Assembly: GCF_033807575.1 (NCBI RefSeq)
Contig: NC_084704.1
Location: 31,597,968 to 31,661,967 of the forward strand
Length of the DNA: 64,000 nt
Origin: Cydia pomonella
Lineage: Eukaryota; Arthropoda; Insecta; Lepidoptera; Tortricidae
Direction: 5' to 3'
The position numbers and the translations under genes are program-made. A model generated the notes under the pieces. That model saw nothing but the letters and a program-made list of their open reading frames with translations, had not been told where the DNA came from and searched no databases. Every line of letters begins with the position of its first letter. Position 1 is the first letter of the stretch. Below, piece after piece: positions 23,187 through 34,235 of this stretch.

Positions 23187-25628
23187 ATGGATAGCAAAAT
23201 TATACAAAAAAATGCCATGCAGAAAACAGCCGAGTTTACTTTCACGGCGCCGCCTGAGGCTCCCGTGTTTGAGCCCACAGCCGAAGAATTCATGGATCCA
23301 CTCGGCTATATCGCCAAAATTCGGCCCGTCGCGGAAAAGACCGGAATATGCAAAATAAAGCCCCCAGCACGATGGCAACCACCATTTTCATTAGATGTAG
23401 ACAAATTGAAATTTGTCCCACGGATTCAGAAAGTTAACGAGTTGGAAGCCATTACGCGATTGAAACTTTTGTTTCTTGAAAAAATTTTGAAATTCTGGGA
23501 TCTCCAAGGCTCTCCCCTTAAAATACCCATGATAGAAAACAAAACTTTGGATTTATATTGTCTTAAATTCTGGGTTAACGAAGAGGGCGGTTTTGAAAAT
23601 TGCAATACTCCGAAAAAGTGGCGTAAGATAGCCCATTCTATGGGATACAGTCAGAATGCAAACACAATGAATTTTCTCAGAAATAATTACGAGAAAATCC
23701 TCCTGCCCTACGATATTTTCGAAAAGAGCAAAGCTGATATATTAAAAACTGTTAAAAAGACCGAAATAAAAGACGAAAATGATGCAAACAAATCTCACAC
23801 ATTTCGAGAAATATCACTGGAATCCATAAAAAAATTTAATGAGGAAGAAGAAGATGAAAAACCCCACACCAGTATTAAAAAGATGAAGACAGGGTCAGAT
23901 ATAAAATCAGACGTGGACATCTCTGGAACTAAAACAGAAAATAAACCAGAAAGTGAAGAAATAAAGTGCAATAGAGAACTTAGAAGACTTGCTTGCTATG
24001 GTCCAGGTCCTAAAATGCCTGGATTGAATGATGAGGAATTTGATATAACCAAGTCAAGAAAAAGACCTAGATATGAAATGGATCCTTTAGCTATTTATAC
24101 TTGTGCTATTTGCCAAAAAGACCATAGAGATGATCTACTTCTGATTTGTAATGGCTGCTCAGACACTTATCACACCTTTTGCCTGAAACCCCCACTTAGT
24201 TCAGTACCAGAAGGAGACTGGCGTTGTCCCTGTTGCATAGCAGAAGAAGTCCACAAACCTGCTGAAGCCTTCGGGTTTGCTCAAGCTGAAAGAGAATATA
24301 CTCTGCAGCAGTTTGGAGAAATGGCTGATAAATTCAAATCTGATTATTTTGGAATGTCAGGACATCTTGTGCCAACCAGTGTGGCTGAAAAAGAATTCTG
24401 GAGGATTATTTCATCAGTAGAAGAAGATGTAGTAGTGGAATATGGTGCAGATTTGCACTCAATGGATCATGGCTCTGGATTTCCAACCAAGTCTTCCTTA
24501 AATCTGTATCCAGGCGACCAAGAGTATGTGGACTCTGGATGGAATTTAAACAATCTTCCAGTGTTAAATGGCTCTGTGTTGAGATTCATCAATGCTGATA
24601 TATCTGGCATGACAGTCCCATGGATGTATGTTGGCATGTGTTTTTCTGCTTTCTGCTGGCACAACGAAGACCATTGGAGCTATTCTATCAACTATTTACA
24701 TTGGGGAGAAGCTAAAACTTGGTATGGAGTGCCAGGAAGTGGAGCGGAGCTTTTAGAGAAAGCCATGAAGGCAGCAGCTCCTGATCTCTTCCAATCTCAG
24801 CCAGATCTACTCCATCAGTTAGTTACAATAATGAACCCAAACATCCTAATGGCTGCAGGAGTGCCTATCTACAGGACTGATCAGCAAGCAGGAGAGTTTG
24901 TTGTCACTTTTCCCAGAGCCTATCATGCAGGTTTCAACCAAGGTTACAATTTTGCAGAAGCTGTCAACTTTGCTCCACCAGACTGGCTTAAAATTGGAAG
25001 GGATTGTATAACACATTATAAAAACTTGAAAAGGTTCTGCGTCTTTTCACATGATGAGCTGATTTGCAAAATGGCACTTGAAGGTGATCGCTTGGACTTG
25101 GAAACTGCCTTAGAGACACAAAAGGAGCTAGTCCAGGCAGCCCGTGATGAAGGACACTTACGAGCATTGATGGCAACCAAAGGTCTGAAGAATGTATGCA
25201 GAACTGCATTTGAACTTCTGGGTGATGATGAGCGATTATGTGAAGTATGTAAAACAACATGTTTTTTGTCTTCTGTGTACTGTGCAGATTGTAAATTCAT
25301 GGCATGCCTGTCCCACGCAGAAGAGGCATGCAAGTGTCCGTTAGAGAAGAAAACACTAAATTACCGATATGACATGGATGAGCTTCATATAATGCTGCAA
25401 ACAATTGACTTTAGAGTCAATAGCTTTGACAAATGGATGACTGAAACGAAAAACATTTTGCTTCCGACTGCACCTGACATTGGACGACTCCAAAAGTTAA
25501 AGAACTTGGTAGATGAAGCAGATGAACTTAAAATACCAAAGTGCTCATTATTGTCACAGTTAAAAGAAGAGTATACTAAAGCAACTCATAATGTTGAACC
25601 AATTGTAATAGAATTAGATGATGATTGA
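23187..25628 (+). CDS. KDM5/Lid-like histone H3K4 demethylase, intronless short form
   Basis: Predicted nuclear JmjC dioxygenase that would demethylate H3K4me3/me2 using Fe(II) and 2-oxoglutarate. A single uninterrupted 813-codon frame starts at ATG 23187. Domain order is that of KDM5: JmjN (about 20-62), ARID (about 85-172, FWDLQGSPLKIP...GGFENC), an acidic linker, PHD1 (304-353, CAICQ...CDTYHTFCLKPP-type), JmjC (about 430-600) and a C5HC2 zinc finger from Cys685. The Fe ligands H492, E494 and H580 are present with the KDM5A-like 88-residue spacing, as is YSINYLHWGEAKTWYGVPG. It stops at IELDDD with only a start of the PLU-1 helices and no PHD2/PHD3, whereas Lid/KDM5 is usually about 1,500-1,800 aa in many exons. 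This suggests an expressed retrocopy, not the main lid gene. Acts on chromatin if active. Confidence 0.93.
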   Translation: MDSKIIQKNAMQKTAEFTFTAPPEAPVFEPTAEEFMDPLGYIAKIRPVAEKTGICKIKPPARWQPPFSLDVDKLKFVPRIQKVNELEAITRLKLLFLEKILKFWDLQGSPLKIPMIENKTLDLYCLKFWVNEEGGFENCNTPKKWRKIAHSMGYSQNANTMNFLRNNYEKILLPYDIFEKSKADILKTVKKTEIKDENDANKSHTFREISLESIKKFNEEEEDEKPHTSIKKMKTGSDIKSDVDISGTKTENKPESEEIKCNRELRRLACYGPGPKMPGLNDEEFDITKSRKRPRYEMDPLAIYTCAICQKDHRDDLLLICNGCSDTYHTFCLKPPLSSVPEGDWRCPCCIAEEVHKPAEAFGFAQAEREYTLQQFGEMADKFKSDYFGMSGHLVPTSVAEKEFWRIISSVEEDVVVEYGADLHSMDHGSGFPTKSSLNLYPGDQEYVDSGWNLNNLPVLNGSVLRFINADISGMTVPWMYVGMCFSAFCWHNEDHWSYSINYLHWGEAKTWYGVPGSGAELLEKAMKAAAPDLFQSQPDLLHQLVTIMNPNILMAAGVPIYRTDQQAGEFVVTFPRAYHAGFNQGYNFAEAVNFAPPDWLKIGRDCITHYKNLKRFCVFSHDELICKMALEGDRLDLETALETQKELVQAARDEGHLRALMATKGLKNVCRTAFELLGDDERLCEVCKTTCFLSSVYCADCKFMACLSHAEEACKCPLEKKTLNYRYDMDELHIMLQTIDFRVNSFDKWMTETKNILLPTAPDIGRLQKLKNLVDEADELKIPKCSLLSQLKEEYTKATHNVEPIVIELDDD

Positions 25629-25884
25629 ACATCTATAACAAAGTGGTTTAGTACAAAAGTAATTTTAAGAAAGAATTCTTGTACGAAAATTAGATTTGAA
25701 CTGCACACTAGATGTAGATGATTGATTTTATGTTGTTTATTTTTTTTTGGGTTAAACTTAAATCAATGTTAATAGGCAGCTTAAGTACCTACATTTGCGA
25801 TTTTATCAAAATTATCTTGGGTAGCAAATTTAAATATGAATGTTAGTGACTTTGCAAGCAACAAATAATCTAAGAAAATTGATC

Positions 25885-25894
25885 AATAAATAAA
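25885..25894 (+). terminator. Polyadenylation signals of the KDM5-like gene
   Basis: Two overlapping AATAAA hexamers (AATAAATAAA) lie about 257 bases after the stop codon, a plausible 3' end for this gene. Confidence 0.55.
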
Positions 25895-27088
25895 CACAAT
25901 GAGTCCAGGAGTTTCAATGTCATTAATGCCTATGTGTGTACATGACTCCACTTTTACTATTTGTACACTAGCTAGAAATATATTTTATTGTTTGACAAGT
26001 GTAAACTCCTGATGACTGGCTTTCAAAATTTGCCAGCCAAATCAAATTGGGGCTTAACATATCAGGAGATGATTGTGACAGCAGTTTTAATATACGGGAC
26101 GGGTAAAAATACGGGACGCGAAACTTAAATACGGTGACAGTCTCGTATATACGGGACGTATGGCAACCCTATGTATAGGCAATAAGGTTGTGTATACATA
26201 TTTTTGGCACTTTTTCCGTGTCGGTATTTCATACATTAACTGTACTTTGTGTAGGGTGCGGGTCATCAGGAGGATGTCTCAAGACAACTTGTGCTGATTC
26301 AAATTACTAATGCAGTAATACAAATTAGAGTAAACAACACAGCATTAGCAAGTTATTTTATTCTGAAGACTGTAAATTTAGCAACTAAGTAGTGACCATT
26401 GAAAATACTTTTGTACAAACTATGATGACCTTGTGTAATTTAATTTAATATTTTGAGGTTTGGTTAAATTTTTCCCCTAACTAATTTTAACAATGATGAC
26501 TTCTCTATGTGGTACACTTAATTCTTTTCATGGAGGTATAAGACCTTAATTCTGATTATTGTGTAGGTAATTAAATTTAATGTTGTATAATTCACTATTT
26601 ACTTGAAATGTAAAACCCTACATCCATGCTATAATTGTTTTGACATATTTAGCGCCAGTGCAGCATAACATGGGAAAACCCGTATGTAGCGAAAAGCGCC
26701 TACTAACAGAGAACCCGCCTAGCGGAGTTCAGTGTTGCTACATCTGTGTCTGAAAATGTAAGTGTAAATTTAAATAAATTTTGAAGGGATGTAGGTATTT
26801 CTTTTATAAGATTGTAAAATAAGCCCACCGAAATAATTCACAATAAGGTATGGGAATGTTGATGTAAATTATAGGTATGCCACTGTAAGAGGAAGGAAAA
26901 TCTGTTCTATTATTTATAAATTGCTATTGATCTCATCATTAGAAGTTAACTGCTTTCTATCCATTCATCAAAAATTATTACAAATTGCGAGTGAAGGGCA
27001 AGCAATGTTTCCATATGTTGAAGTGAGTGGGTAGGTAGTCAAACTATATTCATATCTGTTATATCGAATAGGTACTTGAGAAACTTAG

Positions 27089-27227
27089 GGCTGGTTGCAC
27101 CACACAAAATCGACAAACTGGTTACCGATGACGACAGCAGCTGTGATCCCATCCCATTGAGAACTATAGTTGTTCATATTTATAAAGAACTACTATTACA
27201 GATAGTTCAGTGCAACCAGCCCTAAGC
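27089..27227. mobile_element. Foldback MITE
   Basis: Ends are exact inverted repeats CTTAGGGCTGGTTGCAC and GTGCAACCAGCCCTAAG, with a non-coding centre of about 100 bp. Confidence 0.8.
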
Positions 27228-28889
27228 CAGTAATTTTTTGAGAAACAAGGCTGATTTCTTCATGTACATGATGGTCATTATTTTCACTAAGTGCTGACCC
27301 AGTGCTCACATCCTATGGTAGGGTAAACCTACCTATTGTTATTACTATTAGTCAATTCTGTTGACTGACCCGCTGCATAAGTTGACAAGGTTTACAGCAC
27401 CGATCAATGGTTGTCTTACCCTAATATTAGGATGAAAAATTAGATTTACAATAATTCGATACCTATCTGTTGAAAGTATATTTATGTGTGGAGTGGTATT
27501 AATGTCATGCATCACAAAAATAATTTATTATGGTATAGTTTTTTAATTCTGAGCTCTTAGAATGTAGGAGTAATTTTAATGTTAACATTACGATTTAGGC
27601 AACTAAACGTAAGGCTATGACATAACATTGTATTTGTATATTCGCCTGCTTAGTTCAGTTAAGAGATAGCCAGTATTTTTGTCTATTTATTGTAAATTCG
27701 TTCAAATTTACCTAAGTTGTCTAAGTGTTAAGTACCGAATTCAATCTATCCATTCAAAATTTGACCTGAATATATTAAGTAGATATTTTAATTGTAAAAA
27801 AAAATTGTCGAGCGTTATTTTGTCTCATGTCATCATAGTATCATGTCTATAGGTAATTCAACCTTATGTCAATTCATTAAGGTTCAATATCTGGACTGGT
27901 AGCATGGGTTATTTGTCCATTTTACCCGGCTTCACGACAGCAAAGACAGATTTATGTTTTGTATATTTGTCCTGGATACTTCGACAACCCCCCTAGTTTC
28001 AATTTGTTAAGCTTAAGCCAAATTTGATAACAGATTAATTTCTGTTATATTTCTTTTGACATGTCCGAATGAATGTATGATTTTCTGTTTGATTGAAAAG
28101 AAATAAACAGACGAAACAGTTTATTTCTGAATAATTCAAATTATTCCAGTTGTGTGATTTGTACTGTGATTGAAGAATTTTGTTTATTTTATGAATGATA
28201 CAGATAAGTTTTCTGCCTCACAATAAGGCTAGTAAACTTTAAAAATTAAGTTTATTGAATGAGTATTAGAAATAATAAATATGTTAAAATGAGTAATTAA
28301 AATCTTATAAGTCTATACAGAGTTGTTTCATTTTCCCCTTTGTGTTTTTAGTATCGGACCCAAGGATGTACAGTCAGCTGCAGAGAAAATATACTGCCCC
28401 AAGGAAATTTGTATGCAAAAGTGCTAAGCCATAGTATTGCCGACTGTATATAGAAGTGGAAAGGAATGTCACTTTTTTATCAAAATATTGATCCCTGTCA
28501 TCAAGCAAGACAGTTGATCATAGAAAGCTAGAGGAAACGGTCCGAAAGATAATAAAACTAGAGGCCTGTCTCACTTGCACTAGTACAGTATTGTCATAAT
28601 TGGACTAATTATAATGTTGGAATTATTGTCTAATTCCCCGTCAATCAAAACGAGACGCGATCCTCTAGTTTTACTTCCCTTCCAGTCACACTTTTTTTTC
28701 GAAGTAATCGGTTGGAAATGCAGGTAATCTGTCCAAGTCTCAATCAAATTAAAACGTTTCCATCTTCACATATCTACTAAGGCAGTATAGGAATGAGCAT
28801 AGGTAGCTGACCCCATAGTGTTTTCAATTTATTTCATATGTTGTATTTGTATTTACTTACGTAATTGTTTCTATTTGACTTATGTCTAA

Positions 28890-29008
28890 TTTTTCAAACA
28901 TCAGATAAAGATAACACGCCCCCTTTCTTTCACAAAGCAAGAGGAAAAAGAGAGTGTTATCTTTATCTGACAGATAATTTTATTTGATGTTTGAAAAATC
29001 AGACCTTA
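28890..29008. mobile_element. Foldback MITE
   Basis: Inverted arms: TTTTTCAAACATCAGATAAA...AGATAACAC at the left, and GTGTTATCTTTATCTGA...GATGTTTGAAAAA at the right with a small insertion in the right arm. Confidence 0.7.
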
Positions 29009-30441
29009 GTTATGTACCATAAAATAAAATAAAAAATAGTCTTGGTGCATTTAATTTAACAAAATTAAGTGATAATGATAATATGTATAGAAGAGAAACA
29101 ATAAATAAACGTTTGCGGAAATTAAAAAAAAACAAAAGAAATATTTGAAAAAATATTTTACAATCTTCAAAACAATCTGTGATCACTGATCAATCATTAA
29201 TTCTTTGCATTGCTCAAAGATAGATTATATAGGGTAATATAATTTTATGATTGAGTAAGTGCGAAGCAGCTGCAAGTATTGCCGTTAAATGTGCAATGCG
29301 CCAATTCTGATCCATTCTACTCCTGTTAAATAAAAATATTATAGACAAATTACATGCGTCAGCGCAGCATGTGCGTCATGCGCAGTGAAAGGTTGACCTT
29401 TGTATTAGCATGGACAAATAAAACAAGAAGACTGACATTCAGTGCCATCAATTGAACGGAGGTTGAGTTATTTTGACAAGAGGTCTAAGCGTCGAATGAA
29501 ATGGATCTCAGACCTAGTCCAAAATTATTCAACTTCCGTCATAGATGACTTAACAAAGTAGACGGAACAGACCTACCGCAACGTTACTACTACCGCAGCG
29601 TTAGTGACGCCATCTGGCAATAAATTTGGAGGAACGCGACTTTATATATAGATAGTCGTTGTCGGTCCTCTTGTTTTATTCGTCATGATGTTGGGTACCT
29701 ACAGCCAGCATCAATAGTAGCTATGAAACAACGCGCCAAAACTATCTGCCATCCTCGGTCACTTTCCTAAATATGGATATATTTCGAGAGTTCGCTTTCA
29801 AAAGTATCTGAAATAGTTTAAATTGTTCTATATATTAGAGTTATCTCTTTTTGTTAAGCTATCAGAGAATGGTAGATATTTTTGACGCATAGGCTGATGC
29901 GCTCCTTTTGATGCTGACTGCCTTCGAAGTCTTAACACATTCACCGTTGACCTATAGTCGTAGCCAATAACATAGGTTTCCCGGTATGTAGCGGAAATGC
30001 TTCGTAGAAGCAAAACGACGACGTATCGTGATTAGCGCTGAATGGGTTAAGGCTTTATTGAAATAGTACATACATTTTGGTCAGCTCACAAATAAGCATC
30101 TGCTTCGCACAACCTAACATCGGTTATGATTGTTACGAGAATATGCATATACATAATTAATTATACAATACAATATTAATAAGGGAATAGCACCGTTTAA
30201 GTACTTATTTCACAAATATCACAACCAGGCTTAAGATAAATATAATACTGACAATTAAGTCTTAGAGTTAGTCTGCTGTTACGAGTATTCAAGTTATGCA
30301 ATCGTTTGAAAATATCAGATTTTTTATTGAAAAAATATTCAGTATAGAACTAGCTATTTTTCTGTGTTATAACAAAATGCAATAAGGCCCATTTTCCAAC
30401 AAAACGAGACATGTTTTAGTGCCAATTCCTGTAGTGTCACA

Positions 30442-30552
30442 GGGCCTACCGCGAACCACGTTCGACGTGTTGCCTCCCTGTCACACTTACGTACGAATTA
30501 CAAGTGCGACAGAGAGGCAAAACGTAGAACGTGATTCGCGGTAGGCCCTCTG
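30442..30552. mobile_element. Foldback MITE, about 110 bp
   Basis: Nearly full-length hairpin: AGGGCCTACCGCGAACCACG at the left and its inverse CGCGGTAGGCCCT at the right, with GTTGCCTCCCTGTC opposite GACAGAGAGGCAA. A half copy occurs at about 54295-54390. Confidence 0.8.
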
Positions 30553-30955
30553 TTACTTAATGAAAGCTTAACTAACCTAACGTTCTAGCGGCCCTCCATT
30601 AATAAAAGAAAAGTTGGCAGTCAAATTTAAATCAAATGGTATTAGAAAATATAATTGAATGTTTTGTTTTAAAATCGAACGAAACAAATCATGAGTGACC
30701 GTTTCAAAATGATTTGAATTTATTTGGATATATTTTTTCTAGTATTAGGACTGTGGGATGCTAGAGGGTATACACATACAACGTCTGGTGCTGTCTCACA
30801 GCGCAGAGATAACTTGAGGCAGGGGTATTCAACCATTTTGAGCCCAGAGCCACACTGCATCTTAGGTTAAATTCGTTTGGTTCAAAAATATGTTTAATGG
30901 AGTATGAAGTTACCCCCTGACTTAAGTCACCATTGGCGACCAAAAGTGATAGTGT

Positions 30956-31116
30956 TAAAGACAGACCAAGATAAGTTAGCAGCGATTGCTAGCCCAGACG
31001 TTGCAAATGTTAAGTAAACGCCATCAGTTCATGGAAGTTTGACGTTTAAAATAACGCTCCGTGTCGGTTATCAAAATCGTTGCCAATTTAGCTTGGTCTG
31101 AGTCTAGTGATATTTC
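30956..31116. mobile_element. Foldback MITE (AGACCAAGATAAGTT family)
   Basis: Left arm AGACCAAGATAAGTTAGCAGCG...AGCCCAGACG and right arm ATCAAAATCGTTGCCAATTTAGCTTGGTCT are imperfect inverses. The better preserved relative is at 46437-46570, and a half element is near 48560-48640. Confidence 0.7.
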
Positions 31117-33186
31117 TTCAAGACTGACAGTTCTGCCACTTTATAATACAACTAATATTAATAAATCATAAATACTTATTGTCTCGTCAACCTTAATATG
31201 AAGATAGTTTTTGTGATAACAAATGCAATATATTTATAACCGACGTTTCGTTAATACTTATAACTAGATATACAAGTGTAAAACATCAATAGCAAAAGCT
31301 AACACGTATACTATAAACATTAAAAAGCGGTTACAAAAACAGTCTTTATATATTTCAATGCTTATTATATAGACTAGTGTGCTATAGAGAAGTGGTCTCT
31401 TTGTACAGTCATAGCTAAAAATAATAGAGTTCATAAGAATATTTTAATATCTTAAGGAAATAGAAAATCCAAAATTTGACACTGAAATTTGAACCTATAG
31501 AGTAGGAAATAGAGTTGATTTTGTTTTGTTTGTGAATAGGATTTAAATGTAATCGAACTGAATAAGTTCTATAACTAAGAACGTGAGCCTTCGGAGGTTA
31601 AGCTTGCCTTTTTTGTAGTTAAGTAGCTAAATATTTATCAACGACATAATGTTTTCGTAACCAGTGAAATTATTACATAGCTACGCAAACCTTAACAACC
31701 AATAGTATCGCTTATATCTAGGGAATACAGTTCAAAATTGTAAAGTTGGATAACTTCATGCTACTGAAGATTTTATAGCCTCCTAAAGCCCTGTTGGTGT
31801 TGGGTCATACAACAAATATTGCCAGTTAAATTCGAAATCAATATTGTAGGAACTATGGTTGAATTTTTTTTTGCTTAGAAATACAACGAAACAAAAGAAA
31901 AGAAACGCAACTTTGTTCCATTTAAAAATGGTTTCAATTACATTGAAATAATTAGTGCTATGAGTAGGACCATGGGCCTAAAAAGGATAGCCTAATATGT
32001 ATTAACTTAGGACTGCTCAACTATTAACCATGACTGCACAAATTACATGTCTTAGTGCATATTATACACAAATGCATAGTATCCACAACTATTATTAAAT
32101 TACGTGTGTAAATAAAATTATTATTCGATTCAATACTTAAAACTATCAACTACATTTTACATATTGCTTTCCTTAGTTTAATTATCTTAATTATTCGAAT
32201 GTCAATAATTAATATAAACTTTATTATTATTAAAAATGCAGAGACGGAGTCAATGAATACGCTAAGCTGTGCAACATTATCGTTCTAACAATTAAATAAT
32301 ATCTATAGTAGTGTGAGATGAATTATAGCAAATCAAATGCATAAAATAAATAGCAAAAAGTCAACCAAGATATAATCGATTTCCAGAACAGGAATAGCAA
32401 TTCCCGGCTTTTCTAACGTATCCACTATGGTTGTAAATAAAAAATATTAAAATACAGGTACATAATTTTGCTCGTGCAGCGTTAAACAACTTACTATTGG
32501 TAATAAATAGTCGCTTTTCCTCTATCTTAATAGAATAAGTCTAGGTGCCAGATGTACCTGAAGAAAATAAGTAAAATATTATTATACATAATTTAAGTAT
32601 GTCACGGCATGTTACTTGTTTTACAAGGGGCAAAGATGTTGTTTAATCTCATGTGCTAATTTCCATACCTGAGCAAGTAAAAATAATAGTAAATCAGCCT
32701 ATATACGTCTCACTGCTGGGCACAGGCCTCCTCTCATGTGCGAGAGGGCTCGGGCTATAGCAAGTAAAAGATTCCAAAATCAAGGACAATCTTAAAAGTT
32801 GCGATGGTTTCAAGGCAGGACATGTTAAACAAGCTACCGAGTAAAACACAACATATTTCCACACACCAACGCGACGAAAGTACTAACTCTAAAACATTAT
32901 CTAAATCAAATATCAAATCAATAATTCGTAATTTGCAAGAACACGGTTTAAATAAAAGGTTTGTATTATACGCAACGCTCTCTTTATTCTTCAAAACCAG
33001 ATAGGAAAGTTGCTTTTTATCCTAGACTGGCAAAGTAATTTAGTGCACTTTTTCAGTTGTTTCTTCATATTGCTGACTGACTTTGGAGTAATAATTTCAA
33101 TAACATTTCTCTGGATTCGAATAGTATTTATTTACGGGGAATTCTGTGATGTAGGAAGAGAGAGATATACGAAATAAATGAATATG

Positions 33187-33245
33187 ACCTTAAGTGGCGG
33201 CGGTGACGGAGTCGCGTCTCTCTCGACCCTTGGTCAATGGTCACT
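33187..33245 (-). pseudogene. Tail copy 1 of SVOP last exon
   Basis: On the minus strand this encodes QGRERRDSVTAAT before TAA (33192-33190), matching the true SVOP C-terminus KGREMRESVNATT at 34236. The homology fades beyond about 33245, so the membrane-spanning part of the exon is absent. Preceding plus-strand bases ACCTTAAG are shared with the real exon. Confidence 0.75.
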
Positions 33246-33312
33246 ATGGGGAAGAGCAGGCAGATTATAATTGAGTTGTTTATTTCAGCGTTGTGTGAGG
33301 AACAGACCTTAA

Positions 33313-33676
33313 GAGCCCATCATCGTGCTCACTAGCGCCACTGGAAAATAATTGTGATCGTTTAAATTTAACGATAGATATTTAAAAAAGCAGGCCGCTA
33401 CGTACTGTATTTTGTATTTAAGTACCTTCTGAATACATCAAACTAGTTTCTATGTTGCTGGATTCGTCGATCTATGAACTCAAAACAAAAACGGCCGTTT
33501 TAACTTTGGACGCCTAGATTGACGAATCCAGCAACGTAAAAACTATTATGTTGTATTCAAAAGGTACTTACATACAAAATACAGTACGTAACGGCCCCCT
33601 TTTTTAAATACCTATCGTTAAATTTAAATAATAACAATTATTTAGCAGTGGCGCTAGTGAGCACGTTGATGGGCTC
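33313..33676. mobile_element. TTAA-flanked foldback MITE (364 bp) inside SVOP tail copy 2
   Basis: Flanked by TTAA at 33309-33312 and 33677-33680. Arms of about 160 bp are inverse to each other: the left end GAGCCCATCATCGTGCTCAC pairs with the right end GTGAGCACGTTGATGGGCTC, and GTACTGTATTTTGTAT and TTGCTGGATTCGTC occur in both. The central spacer is about 40-60 bp. The right TTAA contains the stop codon of the SVOP tail copy beside it. Confidence 0.88.
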
Positions 33677-33740
33677 TTAAGTAACGGCGGCGTCGGACGC
33701 GTGCATCTCGCATCCGTTGGTCTCGATGGGCCGCAGCGGA
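33677..33740 (-). pseudogene. Tail copy 2 of SVOP last exon
   Basis: The minus strand encodes LRPIETNGCEMHASDAAVT then TAA at 33679-33677, aligning with LLPIETKGREMRESVNATT of the true exon. Homology starts at the conserved PIET motif; no splice acceptor or transmembrane helix is kept. The upstream flank ACAGACC is now on the far side of the MITE at 33313-33676. Confidence 0.75.
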
Positions 33741-33847
33741 CCGACTGCTACGCCCAGACTTACTTTACTGGTATCCTAGCCTTGGTGAACAGTAGCATTG
33801 ACGGACGTACTATGGATTGAGGATATGGATTGTGCCCTATAAAGGGT

Positions 33848-34116
33848 TTTTTTTTTAATACTACGTCGGTGGCAAACAAGCATACGGCCCGCCTGATGGT
33901 AAGCAGTCTCCGTAGCCTATGTACGCCTGCAACTCCAGACGAGATACATGCGCGTTGCCGACCCTAAACCCGCCCCCCCCCTCGTTGAGCTCTGGCAACC
34001 TTACTTACCGGCAGGAACACAGCACTATGAGTAGGGTCTAGTGTTATTTGGCTGCGGTTTTCTGTATGGTGGAGGTACTTCCCCAGTTGGGCTCTGCTCT
34101 AGATCTGGAATGAGAT
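33848..34116 (-). repeat. Dispersed repeat, minus orientation
   Basis: Inverse copy of the element at 11398-11653. It has GTCGGTGGCAAACAAGCATACG at the left and GAGCTCTGGCAACCTTAC plus CTCTGCTCTAGATCTGGAAT at the right. Confidence 0.75.
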
Positions 34117-34235
34117 CCACTGGCTGTGCCCTACCACACAAGGCGAGATGAAATTCACAATGCCCATACCTCTCTTTTGGACGTAGTTTAAGGACGTACC
34201 CGGGTCCCGGGTACGTTATCCGTGGGGGACAAACC

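Larger units (their letters stand above)
25895..33180. other. Intergenic region with small foldback elements
   Basis: No gene recognised in 7 kb of AT-rich sequence. Notable contents are the MITEs listed separately (27089, 28890, 30442, 30956), a TACGGGAC-rich patch at 26093-26160 and a truncated SINE at 32694-32760. Open frames here are short and lack domains. Confidence 0.5.

Noticed and set aside
33187..33740. Functional alternative last exons of SVOP
   Set aside because: The copies keep only the C-terminal tail and lack visible acceptors and the final helix, so a coding role is not supported without transcripts.
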